From the NCBI GenBank assembly GCA_024663395.1, contig JANFAH010000011.1, positions 930,001-994,000 on the forward strand: DNA of 64,000 nt, in the 5' to 3' direction. Below the pieces are notes generated by a model that was not told where the DNA came from, did no database searches, and worked only from the letters and a program-made list of their open reading frames with translations. How positions within the stretch are numbered: the stretch's first letter is position 1; every line of letters starts with the position of its first letter. A program made the translations under genes and the position numbers. This DNA is from Pisolithus tinctorius (lineage: Eukaryota > Basidiomycota > Agaricomycetes > Boletales > Pisolithaceae). Below, piece after piece: positions 20,981 through 33,116 of this stretch.

Positions 20981-21751
20981 TTACCGACGATCCACAAATA
21001 CGTCCGCCATCCACACGTCGTCATGTACATTCCAACACGCGAGGAGAACGAGTCTATCAAAGCTAATACCACCCGTACTCGTTCGCCAGTCGTACGCAAG
21101 GGGAGAGGGGGGATATGTGGATGATTTCTGTGGGGGATTGGTTAGTATATGTGTAAACATGAGAGGGTGCACTCGAAGAGAAGAAGTGGGGAATAGGTGA
21201 TGCACTGACCATGACGAAGCTATGAAATGCATTGGCTATGTCTACGGCGAGCTGTCCGCGCGTCAGCGGACCAGAAGAGGTAAACAGTTCGATAGAAGAG
21301 CTCCAGTCGACGTGTTCGTACCCCGGCCACTAGTCATTCGTCAAATCGTGGACGTGGAAAGCCTTCAAGCATTTAGACATACCGAAATGACGAGTCTAAT
21401 CCGAACCACGCGCAAGGCCTTGCCCATCGTTGCCCCAACATGCTCAGCGGCACCTACAAGCATTCTTTCGAGCGCACAGCCTGATCTAACGACCAGCTCC
21501 CGCATGGGGACACCCATCCCTCGACTCGGTGCCCCAATCAGTTCAAATATGATCGGTGCAGCAGGGAACGTGCGCGGCTGCGCGGCGGTGATCTTCTGTG
21601 GTGGTGACTGCGGGAGTCTCACGAATGAGGGATAAGGAAGGTTCGTTGGGAAAGGCGGGACAAGTGTCGGACATGCATCCGAGAGAGCGCTGTCTTGAGA
21701 TTGGAAGGTCGGCGGGACAGGTTGGTGGAGCGGGTTGAAAAAGTTAGGCAT
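20981..21751 (-). CDS. Uncharacterised agaricomycete protein, three exons, 211 aa
   Basis: Exons 21751-21383, 21329-21210 and 21127-20981 join in phase 0 with GTATGT/TAG and GTCAGT/CAG introns. The N-terminal half is Pro-rich. The C-terminal half contains WPGYEHVDWSSSIEL, SGPLTRGQLAVDIANAF and LVLLACWNVHDDVWMADV. As I recall it, this pattern is widespread in mushroom genomes as an expanded family of unknown function. No signal peptide, membrane span or catalytic motif is evident. The exon model is inferred from splice consensus and the continuity of that pattern. It lies upstream of, and divergent from, the PLC gene. Confidence 0.65.
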
Positions 21752-21847
21752 AGCGTTTCGTTTGTTGAGTACGACTTTCAGAAGACAATGGAAAGATGAG
21801 GACGTACCGTGGCATTTGCTTTATATGTTGGTCGAGGTTGAAAGGCT

Positions 21848-21896
21848 CTGAAAGGATTGAAAGACGGGAGTCTCACCAATCTTTCAATCCTTTCAG
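21848..21896. repeat. Perfect 17-bp inverted repeat with a 15-nt loop
   Basis: CTGAAAGGATTGAAAGA at 21848-21864 is exactly complementary to TCTTTCAATCCTTTCAG at 21880-21896. It lies about 100 bp upstream of the ATG of the minus-strand 211-aa gene, in the intergenic region shared with PLC. It could be a cis-acting stem, a factor-binding dyad or the trace of a small inverted-repeat insertion. Confidence 0.85.
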
Positions 21897-22065
21897 ATCC
21901 ATCATCAGAGACAAAGGATGGCCTTGAAGCCACGAGGCTGCCCTCGTTGCGCGCACCGAAAAAGAGAAATCACAACCGAGACGTGAAGGCGGTGTAGGAA
22001 GGCCGGGACTCAATTGAATGTGAACTGACGGAAGTCCTGGTGGAGACACAGACACAAGCCTGTGG

Positions 22066-22080
22066 TGCGCGCGCGCGCGC
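22066..22080. repeat. GC dinucleotide repeat
   Basis: An alternating TGCGCGCGCGCGCGC tract lies within the divergent promoter region. It is capable of Z-DNA formation. Confidence 0.8.
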
Positions 22081-22369
22081 TTTGAGAATGGAATGGCAGT
22101 ACACCGACCTTGAGAACCACACGTGGACATCGAACGCATCAAACGTTGGGTTTCGGCTGCAGGTGGTTTCGATGGCACAGTACGAATAATAATTTTTTCG
22201 CTGTACTTCGGCCTGAAGGAAAGATTTTGTGTTCGGGTGTGTGATGTGATAGTCAGTCCATACACCTGCTTTCCCACGCACGTCGCTGTAATCCTGAGGA
22301 GAGGACCCGGAGTCACAATGATGTGGCCCGGCATTCGGTTACCCCTGGTGCCGCCATAAAGCTCGCAGT

Positions 22370-22387
22370 GGTGGCCTCGAGGCCACC
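22370..22387. promoter_or_regulatory. 18-bp perfect palindrome upstream of PLC
   Basis: GGTGGCCTCGAGGCCACC reads identically on both strands and lies about 180 bp upstream of the PLC start codon. It is a possible binding site for a dimeric regulator. No other copy was noticed in the window. Confidence 0.6.
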
Positions 22388-22568
22388 CCCTCAACAAGGA
22401 TACTACTGCTGGCCACGACAGTGTTATTCAAGACGCCGTCGACAGCGCGGGGTGCTTGCTGTATCGAAGCACTGCTTACATACGAGGCGCGGTTAGTTGC
22501 TGAGGGTGCTCCATTCGTCGGTTAAATACTCTCTTTGATGCTGCTGGCGTCTTCCCTTTCTTCCTCTC

Positions 22569-25500
22569 ATGGAGCGACACGAACAGCAGAAGCAAAGTCC
22601 TTCCCCAACGCAGATCCTACGACGGGCGGCAGGGCTCTTGACGACTCAGGGCAAACCCGTTCGAGCATTTCAAGACGCCTTCAAGCCACAGTGCGATACC
22701 CCCGCTCCTGAATCTTCCCAGCGCGACTCTACTGACAGCGGCCTCCGTCGTTCTCTTTCAAATCGACTCTCCAAAGTCAGAGCTGGACCTGTCGTCCGCG
22801 CCATCTCATTGCGTAGCCCCTCTAATAATACCCAGATTAGGAAGCGGCACGGCAGAGCCCTGTCAGAGTCACTTCCCCATACCTCCAACATTTATAGCTT
22901 GACCGAGCACCCCGAACCCACTCAAACTTCTTCGCCAATCTCTTTGGATACCGTCGCAACCCCCCAACCATTAGTTCAACAGCACTCATTCCAGACAATT
23001 GTACGCAAGGCATCGATGGCCGATGTGCCTGTCCCAGAACTCTTACAACACGGGGTTCCCATGACGAAGGTTTCCCCCGGATCACAAAGGAGCTACATCT
23101 TTCGACTTGACGCAGATCAGGGTCAGATCATCTGGGAATCTAAGAAGTTGAGGATCAGTGCGTGTGGCCCTGCTCCTAACCTGCAATCGTCTATTTCTGA
23201 CTTGCGCGTGCGATGCTATGCAACCACACGTGTAGTACCCATCGAGAACATAAAGGAACTTCGATTTGGCTCGGACGCAAGATACTATCGTCAACAGTTT
23301 CAACTCGCTCGCGAGTACGAGGATAGATGGATAACCATCATCTACATCCTCGATGGCCAGTACAAGACACTTCACTTGATTGCTTCTTCAAAGGATAGCT
23401 TCCAGCTGTGGGATATTACGTTACGGAAACTACACGCAATCCGTCAAGAATTAATGATCGGTCTAGGAAACGAGGAGATGCGACATGCTGTGTGGGTGAG
23501 GCAGTGTTGGAAATCGACCGAGCATCAAAACGATCAGAAACTGTCCTTCGATGAAGTCGAAAGACTTTGCAAGCGCCTCAATATAAACTCTTCCCAAGAT
23601 GATTTGAAGCGCTTGTTCAAGGTGAGCTGAACTTTTTATTTCTACAATAGACAACACCCTTGATACCCTTAAAGCAAGCGGATTCAAAACGCAGCGGCTT
23701 TCTTGACTTTATCGATTTTCAGAAGTTTGTCAAACTCCTCAAAGCGCGACCAGAGCTCGATCTCCTCTACAAGAAGCTGTCTTCGAAAAACGGCGGAAGG
23801 TTCACGTTCACAGTTTTCGAGGCCTTTATGCGGGACTCTCAGAAGGCATGTCCTGTGCCGCATGATCCAAGCATGCGTCGGCTGATATCGCGTGTAGTCT
23901 TCTCTCACTCAGGAGGAGCTGCGGACGATATTCTTGCGCTACACTAAGAAATACGAGTCGAAGGCTGGGTCTACACTCGGTTCACCCTCACTACCGTCGT
24001 CGCCCTCGGACGGCTGTGGTGATGTAATCATGTCTCTCGATGCGTTTACCGCCTTCCTACTATCCTCTGACAACTCTGCATTCATGGATCAACATGGAAA
24101 AATATACCAGGATATGACTCGACCACTCTGCCATTACTTTATCTCTTCCTCCCACAATACGTATCTCGTCGGTCACCAGCTTGTGGGGGACAGCACAATC
24201 GAGGGATACATCCGTGCTCTTCTTCATGGCTGTCGAAGTGTCGAGCGCAAGTGCATCCATCATTTGTCTTATCACGTTTTCTGATGCCCTCTCAGTGGAT
24301 ATCTATGACGGTGACAACGAACCAATGGTTTTCCACGGCAAGACTTTAACGTCGAAAGTGCCCGTCCGAGAGGTCTGCGAAGCAATATCGAAATACGCAT
24401 TTGTGACGTCGCCTTACCCGATCATCATCTCTGCTGAGGTACACTGCTCCGTTGCCCAGCAGGACATGCTTGTCGCGATCATGCATGAAGTATTTGGAGA
24501 GGCTTTGGTCAGTGCTCCTATTGGGGAGCATCCGAAGATCGATAAGCTTCCGAGTCCCGAGGAGTTGAAGGGAAGAGTATTGCTAAAGGTGTGTGTGAAA
24601 GCTGCAGGTGTAATCGTATCGTGACCGGTTGTACTTTCTGTTCCAGGCGAAGAACCTCTACGTTTCGGAACGAGAGCGGATTCGTACAAAGGATGTGGTC
24701 GTCGATACGGAGTCGTCTTCAACAGAGACGTCGGCTTCGGACTTGGACATCGGCCACGAAGTTAAAGAGGAGCTGCGCAGGGCTAAGACACAGAATATCG
24801 AGGCTATCAAAGGTACGTTGATCCGTCCGTAGTTTGCCTGATAAGCGAGCTGAAGGTCACATGCCAGAGCTGAAGGAAGAATTCCGCAAAGCACGCAACG
24901 TCTTCAACCGTGTCCGTGGGCATCACCAAGTACCGGAGAAGTCCGTTACCACTGCCCTTGTAGGCGCAGCGACAGCAACATCGACAGCGATTGCCGAGCA
25001 GCCGGTGAAGTCCGACAAGCAAGGCACAAAAGTGAAGATGTCTGCCGCCCTCGTTGCTTTACTGGTGTACACCGTCGGTGTGAAGTGTAGAGGTATCAAT
25101 AAGAAAGAACGTTATGCTCCGGAGCATATGTTCTCCCTCTCTGAAACCACCGCCAACAAGATTATGAAACAAGGCATGGTGGATTTGATCAAGCATAACA
25201 AAGACCATCTCGTCAGGATATACCCCAAAGGCCTACGGCTTAATTCTACGAATTACCTCCCGCATCGGTATTGGGCGGCTGGTGCGCAACTCGTTGCGCT
25301 CAACTTGCAGACATTTGGTATGTTGGCGTTCCCTATCACCTCTTAGTTTTTTATGTTGATTGGCCCTCTGGAAAGACTTGGGATATATGATCAACCATGC
25401 AATGTTCCAGCGCAATGGAAGAGCTGGGTATATTCTCAAACCGGAAGCGCTTCGTCTGCCTGACAAGGGAGCACTGGCTCTCCGGACTGTACACTACCTG

Positions 25501-26140
25501 GACGTTACTGTGAGTGCTCTCTTCTCTGTGGGATTGCTACCATGCTTAGCACCTGTACTTGGTGTAGATCATTTCAGCACAACTACTCCCTCGTCCGAAA
25601 GACTCCATGGGTCGTGAGGTAATCGATCGGAACATCGTAGATCCCTATGTGGAAGTCTCGATATACACTCCAGACTGGGCATATTTCTCTTCATCATCCC
25701 CGTCTTCAAGCTCGTCGTCTCCATCCGTTTCATCGGGATCGAGTGGTTCGGGCACGACCCGCGCCATTACTGCGCGAACGAGCTCCGTGAAGAACAACGG
25801 ATTCAACCCCGTCTGGCAAGAGAGTCTTCGTCTGACCTTTGAGTGCGCCGCGAACTTGCTGGACTTGGTGTTTGTGCGGTTTACGGTCCTGAGGGACGGT
25901 GAAAATGAGAGTGAACCTATCGCGGTGTACTGTGTCAACTTGGCAAGTCTAGCTATGGGTAAGTGTGACTTCATCCTCTTTCAACTAGTCATTTGGTTTT
26001 CTGTTGTACGACGGGATTGCTGATTTTTTTGTGTGCTGTGGTTGTTAACAGGGTACAGACATCTACCTCTACACGATTCTCAACTCTGCCAGTATCTGTT
26101 CTCGACGCTGTTCGTGAAGTGTTCATTGCAGGATGCATGA
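22569..26140 (+). CDS. plc1: Phosphoinositide-specific phospholipase C, nine exons, 1,031 aa
   Basis: Exons 22569-23621, 23675-23845, 23898-24246, 24296-24588, 24647-24812, 24868-25317, 25376-25509, 25568-25958 and 26052-26140 join in phase. Order of parts: a Ser-rich N terminus; a PH-like domain (about 160-310, with [20 protein letters not shown]); EF-hand-like repeats (about 310-430, [18 protein letters not shown]); X box with the two catalytic His at about 494 (SSHNTYLVG) and 538 (EPMVFHGKT); a linker; Y box from about 735 ([31 protein letters not shown]); and a C-terminal C2 domain interrupted by a Ser-rich loop. This delta-type architecture hydrolyses PIP2 to IP3 and diacylglycerol in a Ca2+-dependent way at the membrane. 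Introns 2 and 3 use GC donors. No defect is seen. Confidence 0.95.
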
Positions 26141-28670
26141 ATCTTCGACTTATACCCATCCACGCTCCTCACGGATCGTCCGTCGCAACTTCACAAGCAT
26201 TCGATTAACCTAACTTCGATGTCAACGTATCTTTTTTTCCCCATCGTTCATGTCTCACTGCAAACAAACATTTCGATCATACCGGCTGATCCTGGCGTGC
26301 ATACCCACCTATTAGCCTCGTGTCCCACGTACAAGTGTACTTTTAGCGCAGGAGTATATATACAGTAGAACCAAATCATAGCAGTGAAAATCCTCGAAGA
26401 TACATGTACAATTGACAGACATATATGCTTGTGTGGAATGAAAACTTATTGCCCTTGCTGTTCTTGGTGTGCAGAATGATTGGATTTATCAAAGAGGCCT
26501 CTACCTTTGTGTTGTGTGACACATTTAGTTAGGTTGAGTCTCCATTGGATGAATCTCCAATTTGAAAACACAAGATCAGCACCCCAACAAGTTTTTTCTT
26601 TTTCTTTTTGGTTTTTTGAGAAGGGACTGAGGTTGCAGGGCAAACTAAAGAGTGTGAAAACTACTCAAGCTGGTAAGTAAAAGTAGGGTATAACACCAGT
26701 AAGAACATTACCTCAGTCTTCGAAGTAGGATGAAGTCTGAGGTACAAGGAAAAATGAAGTGGCTAAAATGTATGGAAGTATTATGTAAGCAGTACTCACT
26801 GTACAGTACAGCAGTATGTTCCAACATGGTTTACATAAGAATTTGAGCTTGTATGGTATGGAGTGGTTCAATTCAAAGCTAGATAGCCCTCAAGGGCCTT
26901 CAATATCATTTAGTGCCTGATTAGGGGAGTGTTGACTTATATCACAAAAACAGACTTTTGAGTGTGCATCAGCAAATTAACAAGAATCTTATTGAATCTT
27001 ATTTGACCTTATTGAGCTTAAATCTCAAGCCAAGTATAATAAGCCAAAAATGTCAATACCAAAGCCCTCCAGGCACTCCTGGATGCATTTGGGGAAAGCA
27101 TGTGATATAGTTCTTTACATTTACAAGTGACTCTACAGGAGACTCTGCAGGAGATTCTATTGAGTGAGTGTGAGTTCAAGTTTACAGGGTTCTATCAAGT
27201 GAGTGCGAGTCCAAGTTTATGGGATTCTATTGAGGGAGTGTGAGTCCAAATCTACAGTCTATCAGGTGAGTGCATGTCCAGGTGTACATAAGAGATTAGT
27301 ACTGTGGGGGGATGATATTGAACAGAAAAGTCTATGGGACACACATTTATGTTCCAAGCAGCCAAACACTCGTGAATGTGGAGGGCATTGACACACCCCT
27401 GACAGTGCAGATGACAAAGCAGAACCACTCTGTGAAATGCCACAATAGATTTAATATCCTTCAACATCAGGAAGGGGTACTGTCCCACAAACTTGCACAC
27501 TGAGTCTGCATGACATACCAACAACGATCCTCTAGGGTACACAGACTTGGCAGCTTGTGTATAGTAACATGGTCCAGCATATATTCTTGTCAAATAAACT
27601 CGTAGCTGATAGCAGCAACAACACTGGTGCCAGCTGTGTCAATACACAAGCGGCACACACCACTGTCCATGGTCATCTGCATGATGTTATCTGACATGAC
27701 ATGTACAAACAAAATGCAAATGCAGGAACCCCAATGCAACCAGTCCCCCCCCCTGAAAGAAAATCACACATTGTGAGTCAAAGTGAGGTTCAGTGGTGGA
27801 AACCAACCAAAACCAACACAAAAGATGAAAAGAGTGAGTGGTGGTGTGCCTATGCAGTACCTAGATGGTAGAACCTTTGATTTGGGAGGGTTTTTTGCAA
27901 ACCACAACACTTAAAGACGAGTGCTGAGGGTTGGGGGTGCTCCTGACGAAGAGGGAGCAAGAATGCGATAGATTGCAATGGGGTAGGCTGCTGTCAGCCT
28001 ACAGAAGGATGGATGACGACTTAATTCAATGTCCTAGGCTGCACTGAGCTCAGGAAGGGCTTGGAGTGAAGTATATTGATGATAGATGATGATAAGCAAA
28101 GTAGACGATAGCTAGACCCTTAATAAAGTCTCAACTATCGAAGCTGATGAATGATTTACTGAGAGATGATAAAATGCGAGCAAGAGGGGCTCTCTGACAT
28201 CTCTTTTCTGCTATCTAAGTACAGTGATTTATATACAGTACAGGGGTGTTGCCTATGGAAAACAAGGTGCAAACACTTGGTAAGTGATTGGTAACTGGTG
28301 AGTAAGGAATGTAAGCGATGGGTAATTGTCTTAGGAAGCATTGGTAAGCATTGGTAAGGATAAGTAAGCCAAAAGGTGAAGAATCAGTAAGCAAGGTCAA
28401 AAGATTGGTAAGTATTGGCAATAAGTGAGTCAAAGACAGTCAGAATGTCAAAGTATGAGTCAAGTAATGTCAGGAACTGGGAAAGCACACTGGAATTGCA
28501 TTAGGGGGAGGCTGTGCATGTCACATCTTGAAGAGATCTCCTTTGGGCCAAAGTGGGATGACAGAGAGGCAGTGCTGATCTGATGCCAATATAGTACATC
28601 CAAAAGCAGACAGGGTGAGTCAGATGTCAACAGGGGTCAAGCTTTGGGGGTCTGTGGGGTGACAGGAGCA
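26141..28670. other. AT-rich, CpG-poor region without an intact gene; retroelement debris and tandem repeats
   Basis: Composition changes shortly after the PLC stop, at about 26.3-26.5 kb. From here CpG becomes rare and the sequence is AT-richer. A degenerate minus-strand frame at about 27,593-27,252 reads like part of a decayed element but is unassigned. The stretch 27,900-28,680 may be an LTR read on the minus strand: it starts TGTGATCCCC just after a G-rich tract at about 28,690, and has a TATATAAAT-like box near 28,230. Confidence 0.4.
27120..27285. repeat. Imperfect tandem repeat, about 40-bp unit
   Basis: Three to four units share the pattern TCTAT(T/C)(G/A)AG-GAGTG(T/C)GAGT(T/C)CAA, with T-rich spacers. 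Units start near 27,157, 27,190 and 27,226, and a partial unit lies near 27,258. Confidence 0.65.
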
Positions 28671-29304
28671 TAGGGGATCACAACTTTCCCCCCCAAACAA
28701 TCCTCTCAGTGAAGCAAATAGATACTTCATGAATGAGGTTCTGTTGGAAGAGAGGATGAAGGGGGAGTGTCTTCTGCTGTATCTTGCAACAAGGAGGCAA
28801 GATGTGCATCATACTCATCATGGATGCAATCAGGGAGAGTGGAGAACAGTAGATTATACTGTAGCTGTCACAATTTTGGGAGAATGATGGATGAGACTGG
28901 TATGAAGACGTTGCAGGGAGCAGGGAGGAAGGATCCATATGCTTCTTGGACTGGAGAGACTGAAACAACCACATAAGACCTTTCCAAATGAATGACAGAC
29001 CTGAGGTGACCAAAGAACGTCCTCCTAGAGGTCATACTGACAAGAAGAACATGCTGTCCAAGCTGGATGGGCTGGGAGGGGGCAGATGAGGATGGGATGT
29101 ACCAGGATGCTTCAGGATGGAAGCTGGTAGGAACTCCTGGTAGATATACATAGCCATGGTCCCTAGCAAAGGGGACAAGCAAAATGATTGATGTGGAGGT
29201 GGCCATATCAGAAGAATTAGTGAAATGAGTGTCTTTTGGAGGGAGTGCTGTAGAAACATGTGGGGTGTGCAGATCCTTTCAAATCTTGGAAGGTAGGATC
29301 GCAT
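28670..29304 (-). pseudogene. Decayed C-terminal fragment of a retroelement-type polyprotein
   Basis: Minus-strand frames at 29,304-28,868 and 29,013-28,678 together give fragments such as YLPGVPTSFHPEASWYIPSS, GQHVLLVSMTSRRTFFGHLR and SYVVVSVSPVQEAYGSFLPA, with a frame change near 28,870. The end reads ERIVWGGKL and is followed at once by a G-rich tract (GGGGGGGAAAG on the minus strand, about 28,698-28,688) that resembles a polypurine tract before an LTR. The family is not certain. Confidence 0.35.
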
Positions 29305-29384
29305 GGCTGAGCACTACAAGCGAGTGTGGGAATGGTTTCTGTATCTGCAGAAATGGTGGAGATATGTCGAAAACTGGAATGCTG

Positions 29385-29610
29385 TACATGGGCACTTAAG
29401 ACTTTTAACCAGTGCTTAACTCGCTTTCTCCTTTTCTTTTCTTTGGCATTGATGACTCATTCTTGTGCGAGGGATGACTGCTGGCATTTCTGGCTGTCCT
29501 TCCTCACATGAGGGCTATGGTCTTCATCTCCATTCATCAGCTATGTCCATGTCCACCTCACCAAACACCTTTGGTGTGTGACAACGTGATCGGACTTAAC
29601 AGTCCAGTAT
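29385..29610 (-). repeat. Inverted copy of sequence from the right end of element A
   Basis: The reverse complement of this segment matches about 40,810-41,010 almost base for base. It includes ACCAAAGGTGTTTGGTGAGG and the tract AAAGAAAAGGAGAAAGCGAG. Homology ends near 29,385 and 29,600. It is probably a solo terminal fragment of the same transposon family. Confidence 0.75.
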
Positions 29611-29859
29611 GATAGTTGAGGACAAAGAGTTTGCAGACCTGGCCTGACAGCATCCAGGAATAAGGAGAAAAAGACAGTGTCAAAATCTAACTTGCCATGC
29701 TTTGCAGCTTATCAAGCTTGCACGACTTGAGATATACAAAATGAGTCACATGAGATAGAATAGACCATGCTATCTATGGTATACAATGGATGTGACTATG
29801 AAAGCATGATGAAGGAGATGAAATCATGAGAAAAGCATGACATATAGTTGGGGAAAAAT

Positions 29860-32251
29860 TCTGTACTGCAAATGATCAGCAAAAGGTAAAAAGGTCTTCA
29901 TACTCACTGTTGTCTTCTCCCAAGCCCATAGCACTGGATGTGACTGTTCCTTTCTTGACATATGTCTGCATGTCCTCAACCACAAGCACAAAATTCTCCT
30001 CAGACAATCCTTTGATGGGCTCCAGGTAATGCCTTGTTGCTGCACCCCAGACAGTATCATTAAACTCATACTGGTTACCTTTGGGAGTGGTGGTAGTCCA
30101 CACACTGGTGGAATTGGAAGACCTGAAGCTGAGATGGTCATCTGCAACCAATGTGAGAGTTCAACAGACCTACAAATAAATTGTATCAGTATGATTCAGT
30201 GGAGGGAAATAAAATAGCACATTACTGCTGCACAGGCCAATGTGAGTGCTGTACAAGATCCAGCTAACTTGCCATCTAAGGCCAGGACTTCCACTTGGCC
30301 CTGGATGAAGTTGAAGTGATGGGCAAAGGTTTGGAGCACAAATGGCACCCTCCACAATCCAGACCACATCTATTTAGCTCCTTAAGTTAATGTGATGTGA
30401 GGAGGCATGAAAGCTTTTTACCTTGTTGTCTGTCCCCCTGTTGTGGCTGAAAAGAAATTGGTTCCTCTTGAGCATTGCCTTTGTGAATTCAACATGTTGC
30501 TTGGGATCCTCAAAGTCAGTGTCATTGGCAAAGAATGTGGTGATGACAGCTATGGCAGCTGCAGTGAACCTGCCATGCCAGTTATTGAGACTTCGTTTAG
30601 CCTAAAATGAAATATGGCATTAGTGCTAAGATGTCGACACATACAATAATACTTATGATGTGGAAAATGGGCCCACCATTGGTGACAGTGTGCTCAATCT
30701 CACCCTCATATACCCTGTCCCATATCACCTGCAGGATTGTTGTGAATTTCTCAGTGGGAATGGTCCAAGGATTGTCATATCCAGCAGAAAAGTGTGCAAG
30801 TGCAGAGATGAAGACCCATCTCCATATGTTGTCAACTGTGGAGCCAAGGGGGAGGTTGTCCTTGATGTACATACTTCCTGTTCACTCCACTGCCAGAGTG
30901 CTGAGATCCAGATGCACTGTGTTGTGATGGCTTGGGTTGTTTGGATGGTAGAGCACCTGATTCAGACTCCCCTGCATCTACCTACAGTGCATGTTAGTCA
31001 ATTAAAATGTGTTGTGTGGGATACAGTATGAGCCTACCTGAATTTGCTAGGTCTGTTTTTTCTTTGAGCTCCTGACGGACTTGTCACTGGCAGTGCATGT
31101 GATGTTTCCTTTGGGAGCACCTTTCTTGGCAGATGATTGGGTAGTGGCAGGTGGAGGCAATGGTTCCCACTTGTCTATCTTGGAACTGCTAACAACTTTG
31201 GTGATGTCTTACACAAAAAAATTAAGATGGAATTAGAAATTGTAGAAAGAATCTTACCATAGAGTCTGTCTGTTGACCAACTGCCTCTGTGAGGGGTTCA
31301 AGATCACCCTCATCAATATAAAACCTATAGTCACCATGGTCGAGTTGAGATGGAGGAGTAAGGTGGTCTGGAAATGAGTGCCAGGAGACAGTAGAGGAAG
31401 CTGGAGTTGAATGTGGAGCTTTGAATGCAGAGTCAGTGCTAGTGCCAGAGACAGACCTTGGTACATGAGAGTTGGTGGGGGTGGACCTTAGTGCATGAGA
31501 GTTGGTGGAAGTGGACTGTTGAGAGAGCAAGGTGTGGAGTGATCTTGATGAGGCAAGCTTGTCTGCCCAATCCTTCACTTCTCCAATGCTGGCAAAGTCA
31601 CCTTTTGCTGATGCTTGGCTACATTGATGATAGAAATGGTTGAGGCAATCCCAGTAGAAGAGAACAGTTTTGGTGAGCAAAATCATGTGGAAAGATGGGG
31701 GATAACATACACAGATGCCTGGTGCTTCCCTTTCTCAGGCTGATTCTTATCAACACTGTCAGCAAACTTGTTGCCACCTTGTGCTGCCTCTACTGCATCC
31801 TGAGTTGAAGTCTTCTGATATCTTTGTTTCTTTACCACTTGCATAGGTGATTCACCATTGACCTCAACTTGTTGACTGTTAACATTGCCTTCCAGGTCAG
31901 TGCTTTCTCCTGACAGTGTATCTTTGTGACATCCATTCCAGTGATGGGCTCAAGGTCCTGTTCAGATTCCTCAGAGGGCCTGACTGGTGTTGTCAACACA
32001 ATGCACAGTTTAGGCCTGGGCTTTGGGATATCATTGAGTAGCTTTTTCTCTTGGTGCTCTGTTTCTTCAACAATATTGGCCAGGCATTTGATACCTTGCT
32101 CTCGAGTTGCTGCTTGTTCCAGCCTTGCTTGCTTTGTCTGGGAATTGTCAGCTTGTTTTTGCTCTGAGGTATGCTGTACCTGTTTCCCTTCAAGAAGGAT
32201 ATATCCAGGGTGCTGATGAGCATTATTTGCACAGGTTGTAGGGTGGGACAT
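29860..32251 (-). CDS. DUF6532-type agaricomycete protein, multi-exon, possibly decaying
   Basis: Minus-strand segments occur in the expected order. The N terminus at 32,251 reads MSHPTTCANNAHQHPGYILL and EQKQADNSQTKQARLEQAA. A low-complexity middle spans about 31,690-31,250. The conserved domain includes LPLGSTVDNIWRWVFISALA, HFSAGYDNPWTIP and WDRVYEGEIEHTV (30,872-30,660), then AIAVITTFFANDTDFEDPKQ (about 30,590-30,480), then PFVLQTFAHHFNFIQGQVEV (about 30,350-30,290). The end is NQYEFNDTVWGAATRHYLEP and ENSEYEDLF-like sequence (30,151-29,880). Several introns are implied; I did not fix all boundaries. As I recall, such DUF6532 proteins form large, repeat-associated families in mushrooms; function is unknown. 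Lack of frame breaks in the domain exons suggests recent activity, but it lies in a CpG-poor block. Confidence 0.55.
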
Positions 32252-32339
32252 TGTAGCAAAAGCAGGGGCATGAAGGATGAGGGTTGGTAATGGGGGTTAT
32301 GGTGAAGGGATGTTGGACTCTGTATTTTTTTCTGAGGCA

Positions 32340-33116
32340 TGCTACATGCTTCAGGTATGTATGCTATTGCTGACCCATGGGCACTAATGCTTTGTGACTA
32401 GCTCCCAACAGGCACAACAGTTCACATTGTGTGCCCGTGTAGTGTCAATCCACTGAAGGGTTGGTTAATTTGTTATAACCTGTAATAAAATGTGTGGGCA
32501 AGCAAGTGTGACTCATCCCTAAAGAGGTCCTGTGTGGAGAACAATGTGTAGTGAAATTGTAAAAAAAAGAAACAAAAGAGAAAACTCCTTGCCAGTCCTC
32601 CTGGCTTCTTGGGTACTCCCCAAGACCCATGCTCTGTCCTTCAAAACTTGTCTTGTGCAAGTCTATACTCTACTGTTGATGCCCATACATTGCATGTATA
32701 GTAAGCTGAACCTGTGTGAACACAGTGCACATGCTTAGTCAGCAACATGGCTGCTCATCACAAAGTCCAGACATAGAACAAAAGCACAAAAACAGAAAAA
32801 GAAAAAGAAAAGAAAACCCCTCAGCCCCACTTCAACCCCTAACCAAGACAGCTTCTCATAGGGAAACCATTCCCTTTCCCTACACCACTCTTCCCTGGCA
32901 TGCCTCAGTTTGGTCCTCAGTCACACCTGTCTCACCATACATTTACTGTCCACCATATTCCATGTCCTCATGCAGGTTGTAACTGCTTATTCAAAACAGT
33001 TCCCAGTTTAAAATAGCACCAGTCATTGGCTCACAACTATTCTTTCAACCCAGTGGGTTCTGAAAATAGCCCTCATCAATGTTCACCACCATCTAAACCA
33101 GCCCCCAGAGTTCTTC
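32340..33116. other. AT-rich spacer without a supported gene
   Basis: Only short overlapping frames and an A-rich tract at about 32,790-32,815 are visible. This is the probable promoter side of the DUF6532-type gene. Confidence 0.3.

Noticed and set aside
21873..22397. 174-codon minus-strand frame upstream of PLC
   Set aside because: It spans the GC repeat and the palindrome, has no recognisable domain, and lies in the expected divergent promoter region. Probably chance.
27120..27285. CRISPR-like array
   Set aside because: The repeats are adjacent imperfect tandem units without spacers, and the genome is eukaryotic.
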